64,000 nt of DNA from Acidovorax soli (GCF_014207955.1 NZ_JACHLK010000008.1:186001-250000); one strand, 5' to 3'. Positions 36,883 through 46,598 are shown, counted from the stretch's first letter. Numbers and translations: made by a program. Notes: generated by a model not told the origin, from the sequence alone.

Positions 36883-36896
36883 ACCGAACGGTCGGT
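36883..36896. promoter_or_regulatory. TetR-type operator between paaN and paaG
   Basis: ACCGAACGGTCGGT, symmetric at 12 of 14 positions, lies in the 144-bp divergent region. It resembles the ACCGACCG-type palindromes bound by TetR-family regulators of acyl-CoA and aromatic catabolism. The TetR gene at 43556 in the same cluster is the likely binder, which would control both divergent transcripts from one site. Confidence 0.6.
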
Positions 36897-36956
36897 CAAT
36901 AATGTTTGCGATCGATCAAAACAGGTTTTCCCCCACCTTGATAGGCAGGAGCATCC

Positions 36957-37760
36957 ATGTCTGAACCCCTGGTCCTCGTGACGCAGTCGGGCGCCGTGCA
37001 AACGCTGGCGCTCAACCGGCCGGCCGCGCTCAACAGCTTCACGGCCGAGCTGCATGCCCAGTTGCTGGCCGCGCTGGAGGCGGCTGTCGCGAACCCCGAG
37101 GTGCGCTGCGTGGTGCTCACGGGCACGGGCCGCGCCTTCTGCGCCGGGCAAGACCTGGCCGATCCGGCCGTGGCGCCCGATCTCACGCCCGGCGCCGCCT
37201 CCAAGGACCTGGGCGGGGTGATCGAAAAACTCTACGGCCCCTTGTGCCTGCGCATCCGCAGCATGCCCATCCCCGTGGTGGCCGCCGTCAACGGTGTGGC
37301 CGCGGGCGCGGGCGCCAACCTCGCGCTCTCGTGCGACCTGGTGCTGGCCGCGCGCTCGGCCAGCTTCATCCAGGCCTTCACCAAGATCGGCCTGGTGCCC
37401 GACACCGGCGGCACCTGGCTGCTGCCGCGCCTGGTGGGCCGCGCCCAGGCGCTGGGCCTGGCGTTGCTGGGCGACAAGCTGCCCGCGGCCGACGCCGAGC
37501 GCCTGGGCCTGATCTGGCGCTGCGTAGACGACGCGGCCCTGCAGGACGAAGCCCAGGCCCTGGCCCAGCGCCTGGCCGCCATGCCCGTCAAGGCGCTGGT
37601 CGCCACGCGCAATGCCATGGACGCCGCGGCGCAGATGGACTACGGCCAGGCCCTGGCGCAGGAGGCGACCTTGCAGCGCACGCTGGGCGCCTCGGCCGAC
37701 TACCGCGAGGGCGTCGAAGCCTTCATCGGCAAGCGCGCCCCCGTCTTCAAAGACCGCTGA
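36957..37760 (+). CDS. paaG: Ring-1,2-epoxyphenylacetyl-CoA isomerase
   Basis: A crotonase-fold enzyme that turns the epoxide made by PaaABCE into oxepin-CoA; it also isomerises later enoyl-CoA intermediates. At 267 aa it matches E. coli PaaG closely in key blocks: LNRPAALNSF, GRAFCAGQDLADPAV, AAVNGVAAGAGANLAL (oxyanion hole), FTKIGLVPDTGGTWLLPRL (with the catalytic Asp), and the end SADYREGVEAFIGKRAP. AGGAG precedes the ATG. It is first in the paaGIKABCDE operon. Confidence 0.94.
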   Translation: MSEPLVLVTQSGAVQTLALNRPAALNSFTAELHAQLLAALEAAVANPEVRCVVLTGTGRAFCAGQDLADPAVAPDLTPGAASKDLGGVIEKLYGPLCLRIRSMPIPVVAAVNGVAAGAGANLALSCDLVLAARSASFIQAFTKIGLVPDTGGTWLLPRLVGRAQALGLALLGDKLPAADAERLGLIWRCVDDAALQDEAQALAQRLAAMPVKALVATRNAMDAAAQMDYGQALAQEATLQRTLGASADYREGVEAFIGKRAPVFKDR

Positions 37761-37774
37761 ACCACACCCACCCA

Positions 37775-38239
37775 ATGGACTCCACCACCGCTTCCATGGA
37801 CCCCCAGGCCATCGCCGAGCACGTGCGCACCGGCATGCTCGCCAACGACCGTGCCACGCAGGGCCTGGGCATCGCCATCACGGCCATCGCGCCGGGCCGG
37901 GCCACGCTTCAGATGACCGTGCGCGCCGACATGCTCAACGGCTTCGACATCTGCCACGGCGGCTTCATCACCACGCTGGCCGATTCGGCGTTCGCCTTCT
38001 CGTGCAACGCGCGCAACGACATGACCGTGGCCTCGGGCCTGTCCATCGACTTCCTGGCGCCGGCGCGCGAGGGCGACCGCCTCACCGCCGTGGCCACCGA
38101 GGTCTCGCTGGCCGGCCGCACCGGCGTCTACGACGTGAACGTGCACAACCAGCGCGGCGAGGCGATTGCCGTGTTCCGCGGCCGCTCGTACTGCATGAAG
38201 GGCAAGCACACCGTGCCCTTGGCCGACGCCGCCCGCTGA
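37775..38239 (+). CDS. paaI: Hydroxyphenylacetyl-CoA thioesterase
   Basis: A 154-aa hot-dog-fold thioesterase that clears dead-end CoA esters from the phenylacetate pathway. The signature NGFDICHGGFITTLADSAFA contains the HGG turn and the catalytic Asp of the PaaI group, followed by SGLSIDFLAPAREGD. It starts 14 bp after paaG without a strong ribosome site; an internal ATG at 37799 is an alternative. The position between paaG and paaK fits the paa operon. Confidence 0.92.
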   Translation: MDSTTASMDPQAIAEHVRTGMLANDRATQGLGIAITAIAPGRATLQMTVRADMLNGFDICHGGFITTLADSAFAFSCNARNDMTVASGLSIDFLAPAREGDRLTAVATEVSLAGRTGVYDVNVHNQRGEAIAVFRGRSYCMKGKHTVPLADAAR

Positions 38240-38270
38240 CATCCCATCGAGAACACCACAGGAGACATCC

Positions 38271-39578
38271 ATGGCCGTGCGCCACCCCGCCCCGGGCGAC
38301 CTGGAGCCCATCGAAACCGCCAGCCGCGACGAAGTCCAGGCCCTGCAGCTGCAGCGCCTGCGCTGGACGCTGCAGCATGCCTACGACAACGTGCCGCACT
38401 ACCAGCGTTCCTTCGACGCCAAGGGCGTGCACCCGTCGGACCTGAAGCAGCTGTCCGACCTGTCCAAGTTCCCCTTCACGGTCAAGAAGGACCTGCGCGA
38501 CAACTACCCCTTCGGCATGTTCGCCGTGCCGCGCGAGAAGGTGGCGCGCATCCATGCCTCCTCGGGCACCACGGGCAAGCCCACGGTGGTGGGCTACACG
38601 CTCCAGGACATCGACACCTGGGCCGACCTGGTGGCGCGCTCCATCCGCGCGGCCGGCGGGCGTGCGGGCGACCTGATCCATGTGGCCTATGGCTACGGCC
38701 TGTTCACGGGCGGCCTGGGCGCGCACTACGGGGCCGAGCGCGCGGGCTGCACGGTCATCCCCATGTCCGGCGGCCAGACCGAAAAGCAGGTGCAGCTGAT
38801 CCGCGACTTCGCGCCCAGCATCATCATGGTCACACCCTCGTACATGCAGGTCATCAACGAGGAGTTCGTGCGCCAGGGGCTGGACCCACGCGAAAGCTCG
38901 CTCAAGGTCGGCATCTTCGGCGCCGAGCCCTGGACCGAGGCCATGCGCCGTGAGATCGAGACCAAGGCCGGCATTGACGCGGTGGACATCTACGGCCTGT
39001 CCGAAGTGATGGGCCCGGGCGTGGCCAGCGAGTGCATCGAGAGCAAGGACGGCCCGGTGGTCTGGGAAGACCATTTCTACCCCGAAATCATCGACCCCGA
39101 GACGGGCGAGGTGCTGCCCGACGGCGAAGAGGGCGAACTCGTCTTCACCTCGCTGAGCAAGGAGGCGCTGCCCATGATCCGCTACCGCACGCGCGACCTC
39201 ACGCGCCTGCTGCCGCCCACCTCGCGCGCCTTCCGGCGCATGGGCAAGATCGTGGGCCGCTCGGACGACATGCTCATCATCCGCGGCGTGAACGTGTTCC
39301 CCACGCAGATCGAAGAGATCGTGCTGCAGAACCAGAAGCTCTCGGGCCAGTACCAGATCCTGGTGGCGCGCGACGGCAACCTCGACCAGGTCACCGTGCG
39401 CTGCGAGCTGCAGCCCGGCGTGGCTGATGGCGAGCGCAGCGAACTCACCGGCTGGGTGCAGCACCGCATCAAGACCCTGGTGGGCATCACCTGCCAGGTC
39501 GAGGTGCTGGCCACCGATTCCATCGAACGCACGCTGGTGGGCAAGGCCCGCCGCGTGATCGACCAGCGCGCGCGCTGA
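38271..39578 (+). CDS. paaK: Phenylacetate-CoA ligase
   Basis: Activates phenylacetate to phenylacetyl-CoA with ATP, the first step of the pathway. The 435-aa product has the AMP-binding P-loop [15 protein letters not shown], the [16 protein letters not shown] substrate segment, the ATP-binding [10 protein letters not shown] and the hinge [22 protein letters not shown] lies upstream of the ATG. It is the usual length for the PaaK group. Confidence 0.96.
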   Translation: MAVRHPAPGDLEPIETASRDEVQALQLQRLRWTLQHAYDNVPHYQRSFDAKGVHPSDLKQLSDLSKFPFTVKKDLRDNYPFGMFAVPREKVARIHASSGTTGKPTVVGYTLQDIDTWADLVARSIRAAGGRAGDLIHVAYGYGLFTGGLGAHYGAERAGCTVIPMSGGQTEKQVQLIRDFAPSIIMVTPSYMQVINEEFVRQGLDPRESSLKVGIFGAEPWTEAMRREIETKAGIDAVDIYGLSEVMGPGVASECIESKDGPVVWEDHFYPEIIDPETGEVLPDGEEGELVFTSLSKEALPMIRYRTRDLTRLLPPTSRAFRRMGKIVGRSDDMLIIRGVNVFPTQIEEIVLQNQKLSGQYQILVARDGNLDQVTVRCELQPGVADGERSELTGWVQHRIKTLVGITCQVEVLATDSIERTLVGKARRVIDQRAR

Positions 39579-39606
39579 AGCGGCCCCCGAACGAAAGGAC
39601 ACCACC

Positions 39607-40617
39607 ATGTACACCCAGGCCATGGACACCATGGGCAAGGAAGCCGGCGACGCAGGCAAGGCCCTGCGCAGCGCCGAGGAGATGCAGCGCCAGGAGGCCT
39701 TCGATGCGCGCATCGACGCGGGCGAATTCATCGAGGCCAAGGACTGGATGCCCGACCACTACCGCAAGACCCTGCTGCGCCAGATCAGCCAGCACGCGCA
39801 TTCGGAGATCGTCGGCATGCTGCCCGAGGGCAACTGGATCACGCGCGCGCCCACGCTCAAGCGCAAGGCCATTCTGCTGGCCAAGGTGCAGGACGAGGGC
39901 GGCCATGGCCTGTACCTGTACGCCGCGGCCGAGACGCTGGGCACCTCGCGCGACCAGATGCTCGACGCCCTGCACACCGGGCGCGCCAAGTACAGCTCCA
40001 TCTTCAACTACCCCACGCTGACCTGGGCCGACATGGGCACCATCGGCTGGCTGGTCGACGGCGCGGCCATCATGAACCAGGTGCCGATCTGCCGCTGCTC
40101 GTACGCGCCCTATGCGCGGGCCATGGTGCGCATCTGCCGCGAAGAAAGCTTCCACCAGCGCCAGGGCTACGACGCACTGTTGACGATGATGCAGCAGGGC
40201 ACCGACGCCCAGCGCGCCATGGTGCAGGACGCGGTCAACCGCTGGTGGTGGCCTTCCATCATGATGTTCGGCCCGCCCGACGACCAGTCGCCCAACTCCG
40301 CGCAGTCCATGCGCTGGGGCATCAAGCGTGTCTCCAACGACACCCTGCGCCAGAAGTTCATCGACGCCACGGTGGAGCAGGCCCGCGTGCTCGGCGTGAC
40401 CCTGCCCGACCCCGACCTCAAGTGGAACGAAGAGCGCCAGGCGCACGACTACGGTGCCATCGACTGGGCCGAGTTCTGGCGCGTGATCGGCGGCGACGGC
40501 CCCTGCAACGAAGAACGCCTGGGTGCACGGGTCAAGGCCTGGGACGACGGTGCCTGGGTGCGCGAAGCCGCCCTGGCCCATGCCGCTAAGCACGCCCCGG
40601 AGCGCGCCGCCGCCTGA
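39607..40617 (+). CDS. paaA: Phenylacetyl-CoA epoxidase, catalytic subunit A
   Basis: The di-iron subunit of the multicomponent 1,2-phenylacetyl-CoA epoxidase. The 336-aa product carries the expected carboxylate/His ligands, with ExxH-type motifs in [10 protein letters not shown] and [12 protein letters not shown] and conserved Glu in [23 protein letters not shown] precedes the ATG. PaaA forms a heterodimer-based core with PaaC and receives electrons from PaaE. Confidence 0.96.
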   Translation: MYTQAMDTMGKEAGDAGKALRSAEEMQRQEAFDARIDAGEFIEAKDWMPDHYRKTLLRQISQHAHSEIVGMLPEGNWITRAPTLKRKAILLAKVQDEGGHGLYLYAAAETLGTSRDQMLDALHTGRAKYSSIFNYPTLTWADMGTIGWLVDGAAIMNQVPICRCSYAPYARAMVRICREESFHQRQGYDALLTMMQQGTDAQRAMVQDAVNRWWWPSIMMFGPPDDQSPNSAQSMRWGIKRVSNDTLRQKFIDATVEQARVLGVTLPDPDLKWNEERQAHDYGAIDWAEFWRVIGGDGPCNEERLGARVKAWDDGAWVREAALAHAAKHAPERAAA

Positions 40618-40641
40618 ATTTTCCAAATCCGAGATTTCCCC

Positions 40642-40971
40642 ATGACGACCCCATCCTCTCCCTCCACCCCCGCCGCCGATCCCGCGATGGCCACCGAATG
40701 GCCGTTGTGGGAGGTGTTCGTGCGCAGCAAGGCGGGCCTTGACCACAAGCACTGCGGCAGCCTGCACGCGGCCGATCCGCGCATGGCCATCCAGCTGGCG
40801 CGCGACGTCTACACCCGCCGCCAGGAAGGCACCAGCGTCTGGGTCGTGCGCTCCGACCAGATCGTGGCCAGCGACCCCGGCGAGAAGTCCATGTACTTCG
40901 ACCCCGCGCAGGACAAGGTCTACCGCCACCCCACCTTCTACGTGCTGCCCGAGTCCGTGGACCACATGTGA
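40642..40971 (+). CDS. paaB: Phenylacetyl-CoA epoxidase subunit B
   Basis: The small 109-aa subunit that bridges PaaAC pairs. After ~18 poorly conserved residues it has WPLWEVFVRSKAGLDHKHCG and HAADPRMAIQLARDVYTRRQ, both strongly typical of PaaB. Its stop overlaps the GTG that may start paaC. Confidence 0.95.
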   Translation: MTTPSSPSTPAADPAMATEWPLWEVFVRSKAGLDHKHCGSLHAADPRMAIQLARDVYTRRQEGTSVWVVRSDQIVASDPGEKSMYFDPAQDKVYRHPTFYVLPESVDHM

Positions 40972-41759
40972 GCGCGCCCGCCATGCAAGCCACCAGCATC
41001 TCCATCAGCCAGGACGCAGGCGTGCAGTACCTGCTGCGCATCGGCGACACCTGCCTCATCCTGGCCCAGCGCCTCTCTGAATGGTGCGGCCACGGCCCGG
41101 TGCTCGAAGAAGACATCGCCCTGTCCAACATGGCGCTCGACCTCGTGGGCCAGGCGCGCGCCGTGCTCACGCGGGCCGGCCAGATCGAAGGCCGCGGCCA
41201 CGACGAAGACCAACTGGCCTTCCTGCGCGACGAGCGTGACTACGTGAACCCGACCCTGGTGGAGCTGCCGCGCGGCGACTTCGCCTTCACCATGGTGCGC
41301 AACGCCATGGTGGCCACCCTGCTCAAGCAGCTGTGGGAGCGCCTGCTCACGTCCAGCGACACGGAGCTGGCCGCCATCGCCGGCAAGGCCCTCAAGGAGG
41401 CGCGCTACCACCAGCAGCATGCGGCCGATTGGGTCGTGCGCCTGGGCGATGGCACGGCCGAATCACGCCGCCGCACCGAAGCGGCCCTGAAGGCCCTGTG
41501 GCGCTACACCCCCGAGCTGTTCGCCGCCGATGCGGTGGACGAGTCCGCCCACGCCACGGGCCTGGGCCCGCGCTGGGCCGACCTCAAGGACGCCTGGACC
41601 GGCGAGATGGCGCAGATCCTGGCCGCCGCCAGCCTGGCCACGCCCAAGGAGTCGGCCTTCCTCAGCACCGGCAAGCAGGGTGTGCACAGCGAGCACATGG
41701 GCTACATCCTGACCGAGATGCAGTACCTGCAGCGCAGCTTCCCCGGAGGCGTGTGGTGA
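40968..41759 (+). CDS. paaC: Phenylacetyl-CoA epoxidase structural subunit C
   Basis: A ferritin-fold partner of PaaA that lacks the di-iron site and is structural. The 263-aa product shows YLLRIGDTCLILAQRLSEWC, ALDLVGQARAVLTRAG and HMGYILTEMQYLQRSFPG, all PaaC-typical. It starts at GTG overlapping the paaB stop, or at the ATG five codons later (40983). Its stop overlaps the paaD start by one base (TGATG), with GGAGG placed to start paaD. Confidence 0.94.
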   Translation: MSAPAMQATSISISQDAGVQYLLRIGDTCLILAQRLSEWCGHGPVLEEDIALSNMALDLVGQARAVLTRAGQIEGRGHDEDQLAFLRDERDYVNPTLVELPRGDFAFTMVRNAMVATLLKQLWERLLTSSDTELAAIAGKALKEARYHQQHAADWVVRLGDGTAESRRRTEAALKALWRYTPELFAADAVDESAHATGLGPRWADLKDAWTGEMAQILAAASLATPKESAFLSTGKQGVHSEHMGYILTEMQYLQRSFPGGVW

Positions 41760-42298
41760 TGGTGGCCAACGCCATTGACCGGCCGGCAACCACCGATGCG
41801 CGCATCGCGCGCGCATGGGAGGTGCTCGACGGCGTGCCCGATCCCGAGGTGCCTGCGGTCTCCGTGTGCGACCTGGGCATCGTGCGCGGCGTGCGCCTGG
41901 CGGGCGATGGCCTGGAGATCGTGCTCACCCCCACCTATTCGGGCTGCCCGGCCACCGAGGCCATCGAGCGCGACGTGCTCGCCGCCATCGAGGCGGCAGG
42001 ACTGGGCCCGGCCCATGCCACGCTGCAGCGCGCCCCGGCCTGGACCACCGAGTGGATCACCGAGCGCGGCCGCGCGCGCCTGCTGGCCTACGGCATCGCG
42101 CCGCCCGGCCCGCTGCCGCCCGGCACCGAGGTGCCGCTGCGCTTCATGCCGCGCGCTGCGGCCGCACCGGCCCTGGCCTGCCCGCGCTGCGGCAGCCTGC
42201 AGACCGAGCGGCTCTCGGCCTTCGGCTCCACGGCCTGCAAGGCGCTGTACCGCTGCATGGCCTGCCGCGAGCCCTTCGAACATTTCAAGCCCTTGTGA
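41759..42298 (+). CDS. paaD: Phenylacetyl-CoA epoxidase maturation protein D
   Basis: A 179-aa protein of the MIP18/SufT type needed for making active epoxidase, probably through iron-sulfur or di-iron centre assembly. The N-terminal block DPEVPAVSVCDLGIVRGV and PTYSGCPATEAIE contain the conserved Cys residues, and the C-terminal part has a CxxC pair (CPRC) and a second pair (CMAC) that would form a zinc ribbon. GGAGG lies nine bases before the ATG, inside paaC. Confidence 0.93.
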   Translation: MVANAIDRPATTDARIARAWEVLDGVPDPEVPAVSVCDLGIVRGVRLAGDGLEIVLTPTYSGCPATEAIERDVLAAIEAAGLGPAHATLQRAPAWTTEWITERGRARLLAYGIAPPGPLPPGTEVPLRFMPRAAAAPALACPRCGSLQTERLSAFGSTACKALYRCMACREPFEHFKPL

Positions 42299-42332
42299 AG
42301 CACCCGCCTTCGCCCCCACACCAGACACCGAC

Positions 42333-43418
42333 ATGAGCGTCATCTTCCATCCCCTGCGCGTGCGCTCCATCGAGCCCGACACGGCCGAGGCCGTCATCGT
42401 CTCCTTCGACGTGCCGCCCGAACTGCGCGAGGTCTTCGGCTTCACCCAGGGCCAGTACCTCACCTTGCGCACCGACATCGGCGGCCAGGACCTGCGCCGC
42501 TCGTACTCCATCTGCGCCGGCGTGGACGATGCCGAACTGCGCGTGGGCGTGCGCAAGGTCAACGGCGGCGTGTTCTCCAACTGGATCAACGCGCAGCTGC
42601 AGGTGGGCGACACCCTGCAGGTCATGGCACCCCAGGGCCGTTTCTTCGTGCCCATCCAGGCGGAGGCGCAGCGCCACTACCTGGGCATTGCGGGCGGCAG
42701 CGGCATCACGCCCATCCTGTCCATCATGAAGACGGTGCTGGCGCGCGAGCCCGGTAGCCGCTTCACGCTGATCTATGGCAACCGCACTCTGCAGTCCACC
42801 ATGTTCAAGGAGGAGATCGAGGACCTCAAGAACCGCTACCTCACGCGCCTGGTGCTGCACCATGTGTTCTCGGCAGAGCAGACCGATGCGCCGCTGAACA
42901 TGGGCTTCGTCAACCGCGAGAAGCTCGCCGAGTTCCTGCAAGCCCTGATCCCCGCGCAGAAGATCGACGAGGCCTTCATCTGCGGCCCCTTCCAGATGAA
43001 CGACGAGGCCGAGGCCGCGCTGCTGGCCGGCGGCGTGCCGGCCGAGCGCATCCACGTGGAGCGCTTCGGCGTGGCCCTGCCAGCTGGTGGCCAGGTGGGG
43101 GCGGTGGTGCACGAGGCGCTGCCGGGCGATGCCAAGGCCGCGCGCATCGCCATCGTGCGCGATGGCCTCAGGCGCGAATTCCCGTTCTCGGGCGAACAGG
43201 CCAGCATCCTCGATGCCGCCTCGGCCGCCGGACTGGAGGTGCCGTTCTCGTGCACCTCGGGCGTGTGCGGCACCTGCCGCGCCAAGTGCGTGGAGGGCGA
43301 GGTGCGCATGGAGCGCAACTTCGCGCTCGACAAGAACGAGGTGGCCGCCGGCTTCGTGCTCACCTGCCAGTGCCGGCCGCTGTCCGACCACGTGGTGCTG
43401 TCCTTCGACGAGCGCTGA
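42333..43418 (+). CDS. paaE: Phenylacetyl-CoA epoxidase reductase subunit E
   Basis: Passes electrons from NADPH to PaaA. The 361-aa product has an FAD-binding domain (YLTLRTDIGGQDLRRSYSIC), an NAD(P)-binding domain (GIAGGSGITPILSI; FICGPFQM) and a C-terminal plant-type [2Fe-2S] ferredoxin domain with CTSGVCGTC and a later Cys in LTCQCRP. Domain order and length match PaaE. It is the last enzyme gene of the operon; the TetR gene follows 137 bp later. Confidence 0.95.
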   Translation: MSVIFHPLRVRSIEPDTAEAVIVSFDVPPELREVFGFTQGQYLTLRTDIGGQDLRRSYSICAGVDDAELRVGVRKVNGGVFSNWINAQLQVGDTLQVMAPQGRFFVPIQAEAQRHYLGIAGGSGITPILSIMKTVLAREPGSRFTLIYGNRTLQSTMFKEEIEDLKNRYLTRLVLHHVFSAEQTDAPLNMGFVNREKLAEFLQALIPAQKIDEAFICGPFQMNDEAEAALLAGGVPAERIHVERFGVALPAGGQVGAVVHEALPGDAKAARIAIVRDGLRREFPFSGEQASILDAASAAGLEVPFSCTSGVCGTCRAKCVEGEVRMERNFALDKNEVAAGFVLTCQCRPLSDHVVLSFDER

Positions 43419-43555
43419 TGGACGCAAGCAGGGCCTCCATCGCGCTGCACGGCACCACCCGCTGCCGTGGGGACATCTGCGCGTGCAGGCCCTGGGGGCG
43501 CCGGCATGCGGCAAGATGGCGGCCCTTCACTACCGCATGCAAAGGAACACTGTCC

Positions 43556-44185
43556 ATGGCCCGAGGACGCTCTCCCGGATACGACGACCAGCGCGAATTG
43601 ATCCTCCGCCATGCCGCCGAACTCTTCGCACGCCGCGGCTACCCGGCCACGTCGATGAACGAGGTGGCCGAGGCCTGCGGCCTGTCCAAGCCCACGCTCT
43701 ACCACTACTTTCGCGACAAGTACAACCTGCTCGTGCACATTGCCGATGGCCATGTCTCGCGCCTGCAGGCCCTGGTGGAGGACGTCGAGGCCCGGCAGCT
43801 CGAACCCGAGGCGCGGTTGCGCGAGCTGATCCACCGCTTTGTCGAGGAATATGCCGAGGCCCAGCATGCCCACCGCGTGCTGACCGAGGACGTGCGCTTT
43901 CTGCAGCCCGAGGACAGCGAACGCATCCTGGGCAAGGAGCGCGCCGTGGTGGCCGTGTTTGCCCAGGCGCTGGCGCAGATGCGGCCCGACACCGAAGCCG
44001 CAGGCCTGAGCAAGGCGCTGACCATGCTGCTGTTCGGCATGATCAACTGGATGTTCACCTGGCTCAAGCCCGACGGCGAGCTCGACTACCAGACCATGGC
44101 CCCCATCGTGGCAGACCTGTTCTTCGGCGGATTCCCTGCCGTTCAAATGCCCATGGAACTGGTGCAAAGGCCTGTGCCTCCATGA
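43556..44185 (+). CDS. paaR: TetR-family regulator of the paa cluster
   Basis: A 209-aa TetR repressor with an N-terminal helix-turn-helix: ILRHAAELFARRGYPATSMNEVAEACGLSKPTLYHYFRDK. The C-terminal ligand domain would bind a CoA ester, most likely phenylacetyl-CoA or a related intermediate, by analogy with PaaR of other betaproteobacteria. AAAGGA lies nine bases upstream. It sits between paaE and the transporter genes, and the palindrome at 36883 is its probable target. The ~115 bp after its stop hold a weak CGGC/GCCG hairpin and the leader of the next gene. Confidence 0.85.
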   Translation: MARGRSPGYDDQRELILRHAAELFARRGYPATSMNEVAEACGLSKPTLYHYFRDKYNLLVHIADGHVSRLQALVEDVEARQLEPEARLRELIHRFVEEYAEAQHAHRVLTEDVRFLQPEDSERILGKERAVVAVFAQALAQMRPDTEAAGLSKALTMLLFGMINWMFTWLKPDGELDYQTMAPIVADLFFGGFPAVQMPMELVQRPVPP

Positions 44186-44301
44186 CAATGGACCGCACGC
44201 ACACCGCGTCCCCCCAACCGGCCGACAAGAGCCGGCGCAGCGCCGCAAGTCCGCTTCCGCGCTGACACCACCATCCTTTCTTTTCCACAGGAGACAAACG
44301 C

Positions 44302-45459
44302 ATGAAAAAATCCCGCTTTGCCCAACTCGCCCTGGTGGCCGCTGCCGCCGCCGTGGCCTGCGGCGCCGCCCTGGCCGACATCACCGTCGGTGTCACCGTG
44401 TCGGCCACCGGGCCCGCCGCCTCGCTGGGCATCCCCGAGAAGAACACTGTGGCCCTGATGCCGCGCACCATCGGCGGCCAGAAGGTCAACTACATCGTGC
44501 TCGACGACGCCTCGGACACGACCACCGCCGTGAGCAACACGCGCAAGCTGATCAGCGAAAGCAAGGTCGACATCATCCTGGGGTCGAGCACCACGCCCAA
44601 CTCGCTGGCCATGATCGACGTGGTGGCCGAGGCGCAGACGCCCATGATCTCCATGGCCGCCTCGGCGCGCATCGTCGAGCCCATGGACGCCAAGAAGAAG
44701 TGGGTCTTCAAGACCCCGCAGAACGACATCATGATGTCCCTGGCCATCGTGGACCACATGTCCAACGCGGGCGTGAAGAGCGTGGCCTTCATCGGATTCT
44801 CGGACGCGTATGGCGAAGGCTGGTACCAGGAATTCACCAAGGCAGCGGCCATCAAGAAGATCCAGATCGTGGCCAACGAGCGCTATGCGCGTACCGACAC
44901 CTCGGTGACCGGCCAGACGCTGAAGATGATCTCGGCCAAGCCCGATGCGGTGCTGATCGCTGGCTCCGGCACGCCGGCCGCGCTGCCGCAGAAGGCGCTC
45001 AAGGAGCGCGGCTTCACGGGCAAGGTCTATCAGACCCATGGCGTGGCCAATGCCGACTTCCTGCGCGTGGGCGGCAAGGACGTGGAGGGCACCTTCCTGC
45101 CCTCGGGCCCCGTGCTCGTGGCCTCGCAGCTGCCCGCCTCGCACCCCGTGAAGAAGTCGGCCAGCGCCTACGTGGCCGCCTACGAAGCCGCCCATGGCAA
45201 GGACAGCGTCTCCACCTTCGGCGCCCATGGCTGGGATTCGGGCGTGCTCATGGCCGCCGCCGTGCCCGTGGCGCTCAAGAAGGCCAAGCCGGGGACCGTG
45301 GAATTCCGCGCGGCCCTGCGCGATGCGCTGGAGCAGATCAAGGAAGTGCCCGGTGCGCACGGCATCTTCAACATGTCCGAGAACGACCACCTGGGCCTGG
45401 ACCAGCGCGCCCGCGTGATGGTCAAGATCGAGAACGGCACCTGGAAGTACCAGCCCTGA
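44302..45459 (+). CDS. Liv-family substrate-binding protein 1 of the paa-linked ABC transporter
   Basis: A 385-aa periplasmic binding protein with signal peptide (VAAAAAVACGAALA|D) and the mature start ITVGVTVSATGPAASLGIPEKN. The type I binding-protein fold is complete. AGGAGA precedes the ATG. It is the first of five transporter genes placed directly after the paa genes and paaR, so the ligand is probably phenylacetate or another aromatic acid rather than an amino acid. That is inference from position. Confidence 0.9.
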   Translation: MKKSRFAQLALVAAAAAVACGAALADITVGVTVSATGPAASLGIPEKNTVALMPRTIGGQKVNYIVLDDASDTTTAVSNTRKLISESKVDIILGSSTTPNSLAMIDVVAEAQTPMISMAASARIVEPMDAKKKWVFKTPQNDIMMSLAIVDHMSNAGVKSVAFIGFSDAYGEGWYQEFTKAAAIKKIQIVANERYARTDTSVTGQTLKMISAKPDAVLIAGSGTPAALPQKALKERGFTGKVYQTHGVANADFLRVGGKDVEGTFLPSGPVLVASQLPASHPVKKSASAYVAAYEAAHGKDSVSTFGAHGWDSGVLMAAAVPVALKKAKPGTVEFRAALRDALEQIKEVPGAHGIFNMSENDHLGLDQRARVMVKIENGTWKYQP

Positions 45460-45494
45460 CCGAGCGCAGCGAGGTCTGATGCAGCAGGTGCGGG

Positions 45495-45521
45495 GCGGCG
45501 GGCGCATGAAGCGTCCGCTGC
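45495..45521 (+). other. Intercistronic hairpin between binding protein and livH
   Basis: An 11-bp stem with two G-U pairs, GCGGCGGGCGC-atgaa-GCGTCCGCTGC, lies in the 110-bp gap after the binding-protein gene and has no T-run. Such hairpins often protect the upstream message, so that the binding protein is made in excess over the permease. Confidence 0.5.
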
Positions 45522-45569
45522 CTGCGCAGCCCTGCGGCATTCCTGCCTTCAATAGACAGAAAGCTGAAT

Positions 45570-46598
45570 ATGGATTTGCAGATCGCCCTGCTCTTGGGGC
45601 AGGACGGCATTGTCAATGGCGCCATCTATGGACTGATGGCGCTGGCGCTGGTGCTGGTTTTTTTCGTGACCCGGGTGATCTTCATCCCCCAGGGCGAGTT
45701 CGTGGCCTTCGGGGCGCTGACCATGGCCATGATGCAGGGTGGGCGCATTCCCGGCACGCTGTGGCTGCTGGTCGGCCTGGCAGCCGTGGTGCTGGTGGTC
45801 GAGGCCGTGCGCTACCAGCGCGGCAATCCCGTCAACTGGCCCGCCACCGTGGTCTGGTGCCTGGTGCTGCCGGCCATTGCCGCGGCGCTGATCCTGGGCC
45901 TGCGCCCGACCTCGCTGGGCATGCAGGCGCTCACCACCCTGATCCTGATCACGCCCATGGGGCCGCTGCTGTACCGCCTGGCCTACCGCCCGCTGGCCGA
46001 TGCCACGGTGCTGATGCTGCTCATCGTTTCGGTGGCGCTGCACGGCGTGCTGGTGGGCCTGGGCCTCTTGTTCTTCGGTGCCGAGGGGCAGCGCACGCCG
46101 CCGTTCTCCGAGGCGCGCTTCGACCTGGGCGGCATTCCTCTCTCGGGCCAGTCGCTGGTGGTGCTGGGCGTCACGCTGGCGCTGGTGATGCTGCTGTTCC
46201 TGTTCTTCGGCCGCTCCATGGTGGGCAAGGCGCTGCGCGCCACGGCCCTCAACCGGGTGGGGGCGCGCCTCATGGGCATTCCCACCGAACTCTCGGGCGA
46301 CGTGAGCTTCGCCCTGGCCGCGCTGATCGGCGCGGTCTCGGGCCTCTTGATTGCCCCGCTCACCACCGTGTACTACGACACGGGGTTCCTGATCGGCCTC
46401 AAGGGCTTCGTCGCGGCCATCGTCGGCGGCCTGGGCAGCTACCCCATGGCGCTGCTCGGCGCGCTGATCGTGGGCCAGCTGGAGGCCTTTGCATCGTTCT
46501 GGGCCAGTGCCTACAAGGAGGTTCTCGTGTTCACCCTGATCGTCCCCGTGCTGTGGTGGCGTTCGCTCAACAGCCGCCACGTGGAGGATGAGGAATGA
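45570..46598 (+). CDS. livH: ABC transporter permease, LivH type
   Basis: A 342-aa polytopic inner-membrane permease of the branched-chain amino acid family. N-terminal NGAIYGLMALALVLVFFVTR, central FFGRSMVGKALRATALNR (the coupling-loop region that contacts the ATPase) and C-terminal GLKGFVAAIVGGLGSYPMAL are all typical. It overlaps the next gene by four bases (ATGA), so the two are translationally coupled. An unusual hydrophobic insertion around residues 45-80 makes it longer than E. coli LivH. Confidence 0.92.
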   Translation: MDLQIALLLGQDGIVNGAIYGLMALALVLVFFVTRVIFIPQGEFVAFGALTMAMMQGGRIPGTLWLLVGLAAVVLVVEAVRYQRGNPVNWPATVVWCLVLPAIAAALILGLRPTSLGMQALTTLILITPMGPLLYRLAYRPLADATVLMLLIVSVALHGVLVGLGLLFFGAEGQRTPPFSEARFDLGGIPLSGQSLVVLGVTLALVMLLFLFFGRSMVGKALRATALNRVGARLMGIPTELSGDVSFALAALIGAVSGLLIAPLTTVYYDTGFLIGLKGFVAAIVGGLGSYPMALLGALIVGQLEAFASFWASAYKEVLVFTLIVPVLWWRSLNSRHVEDEE

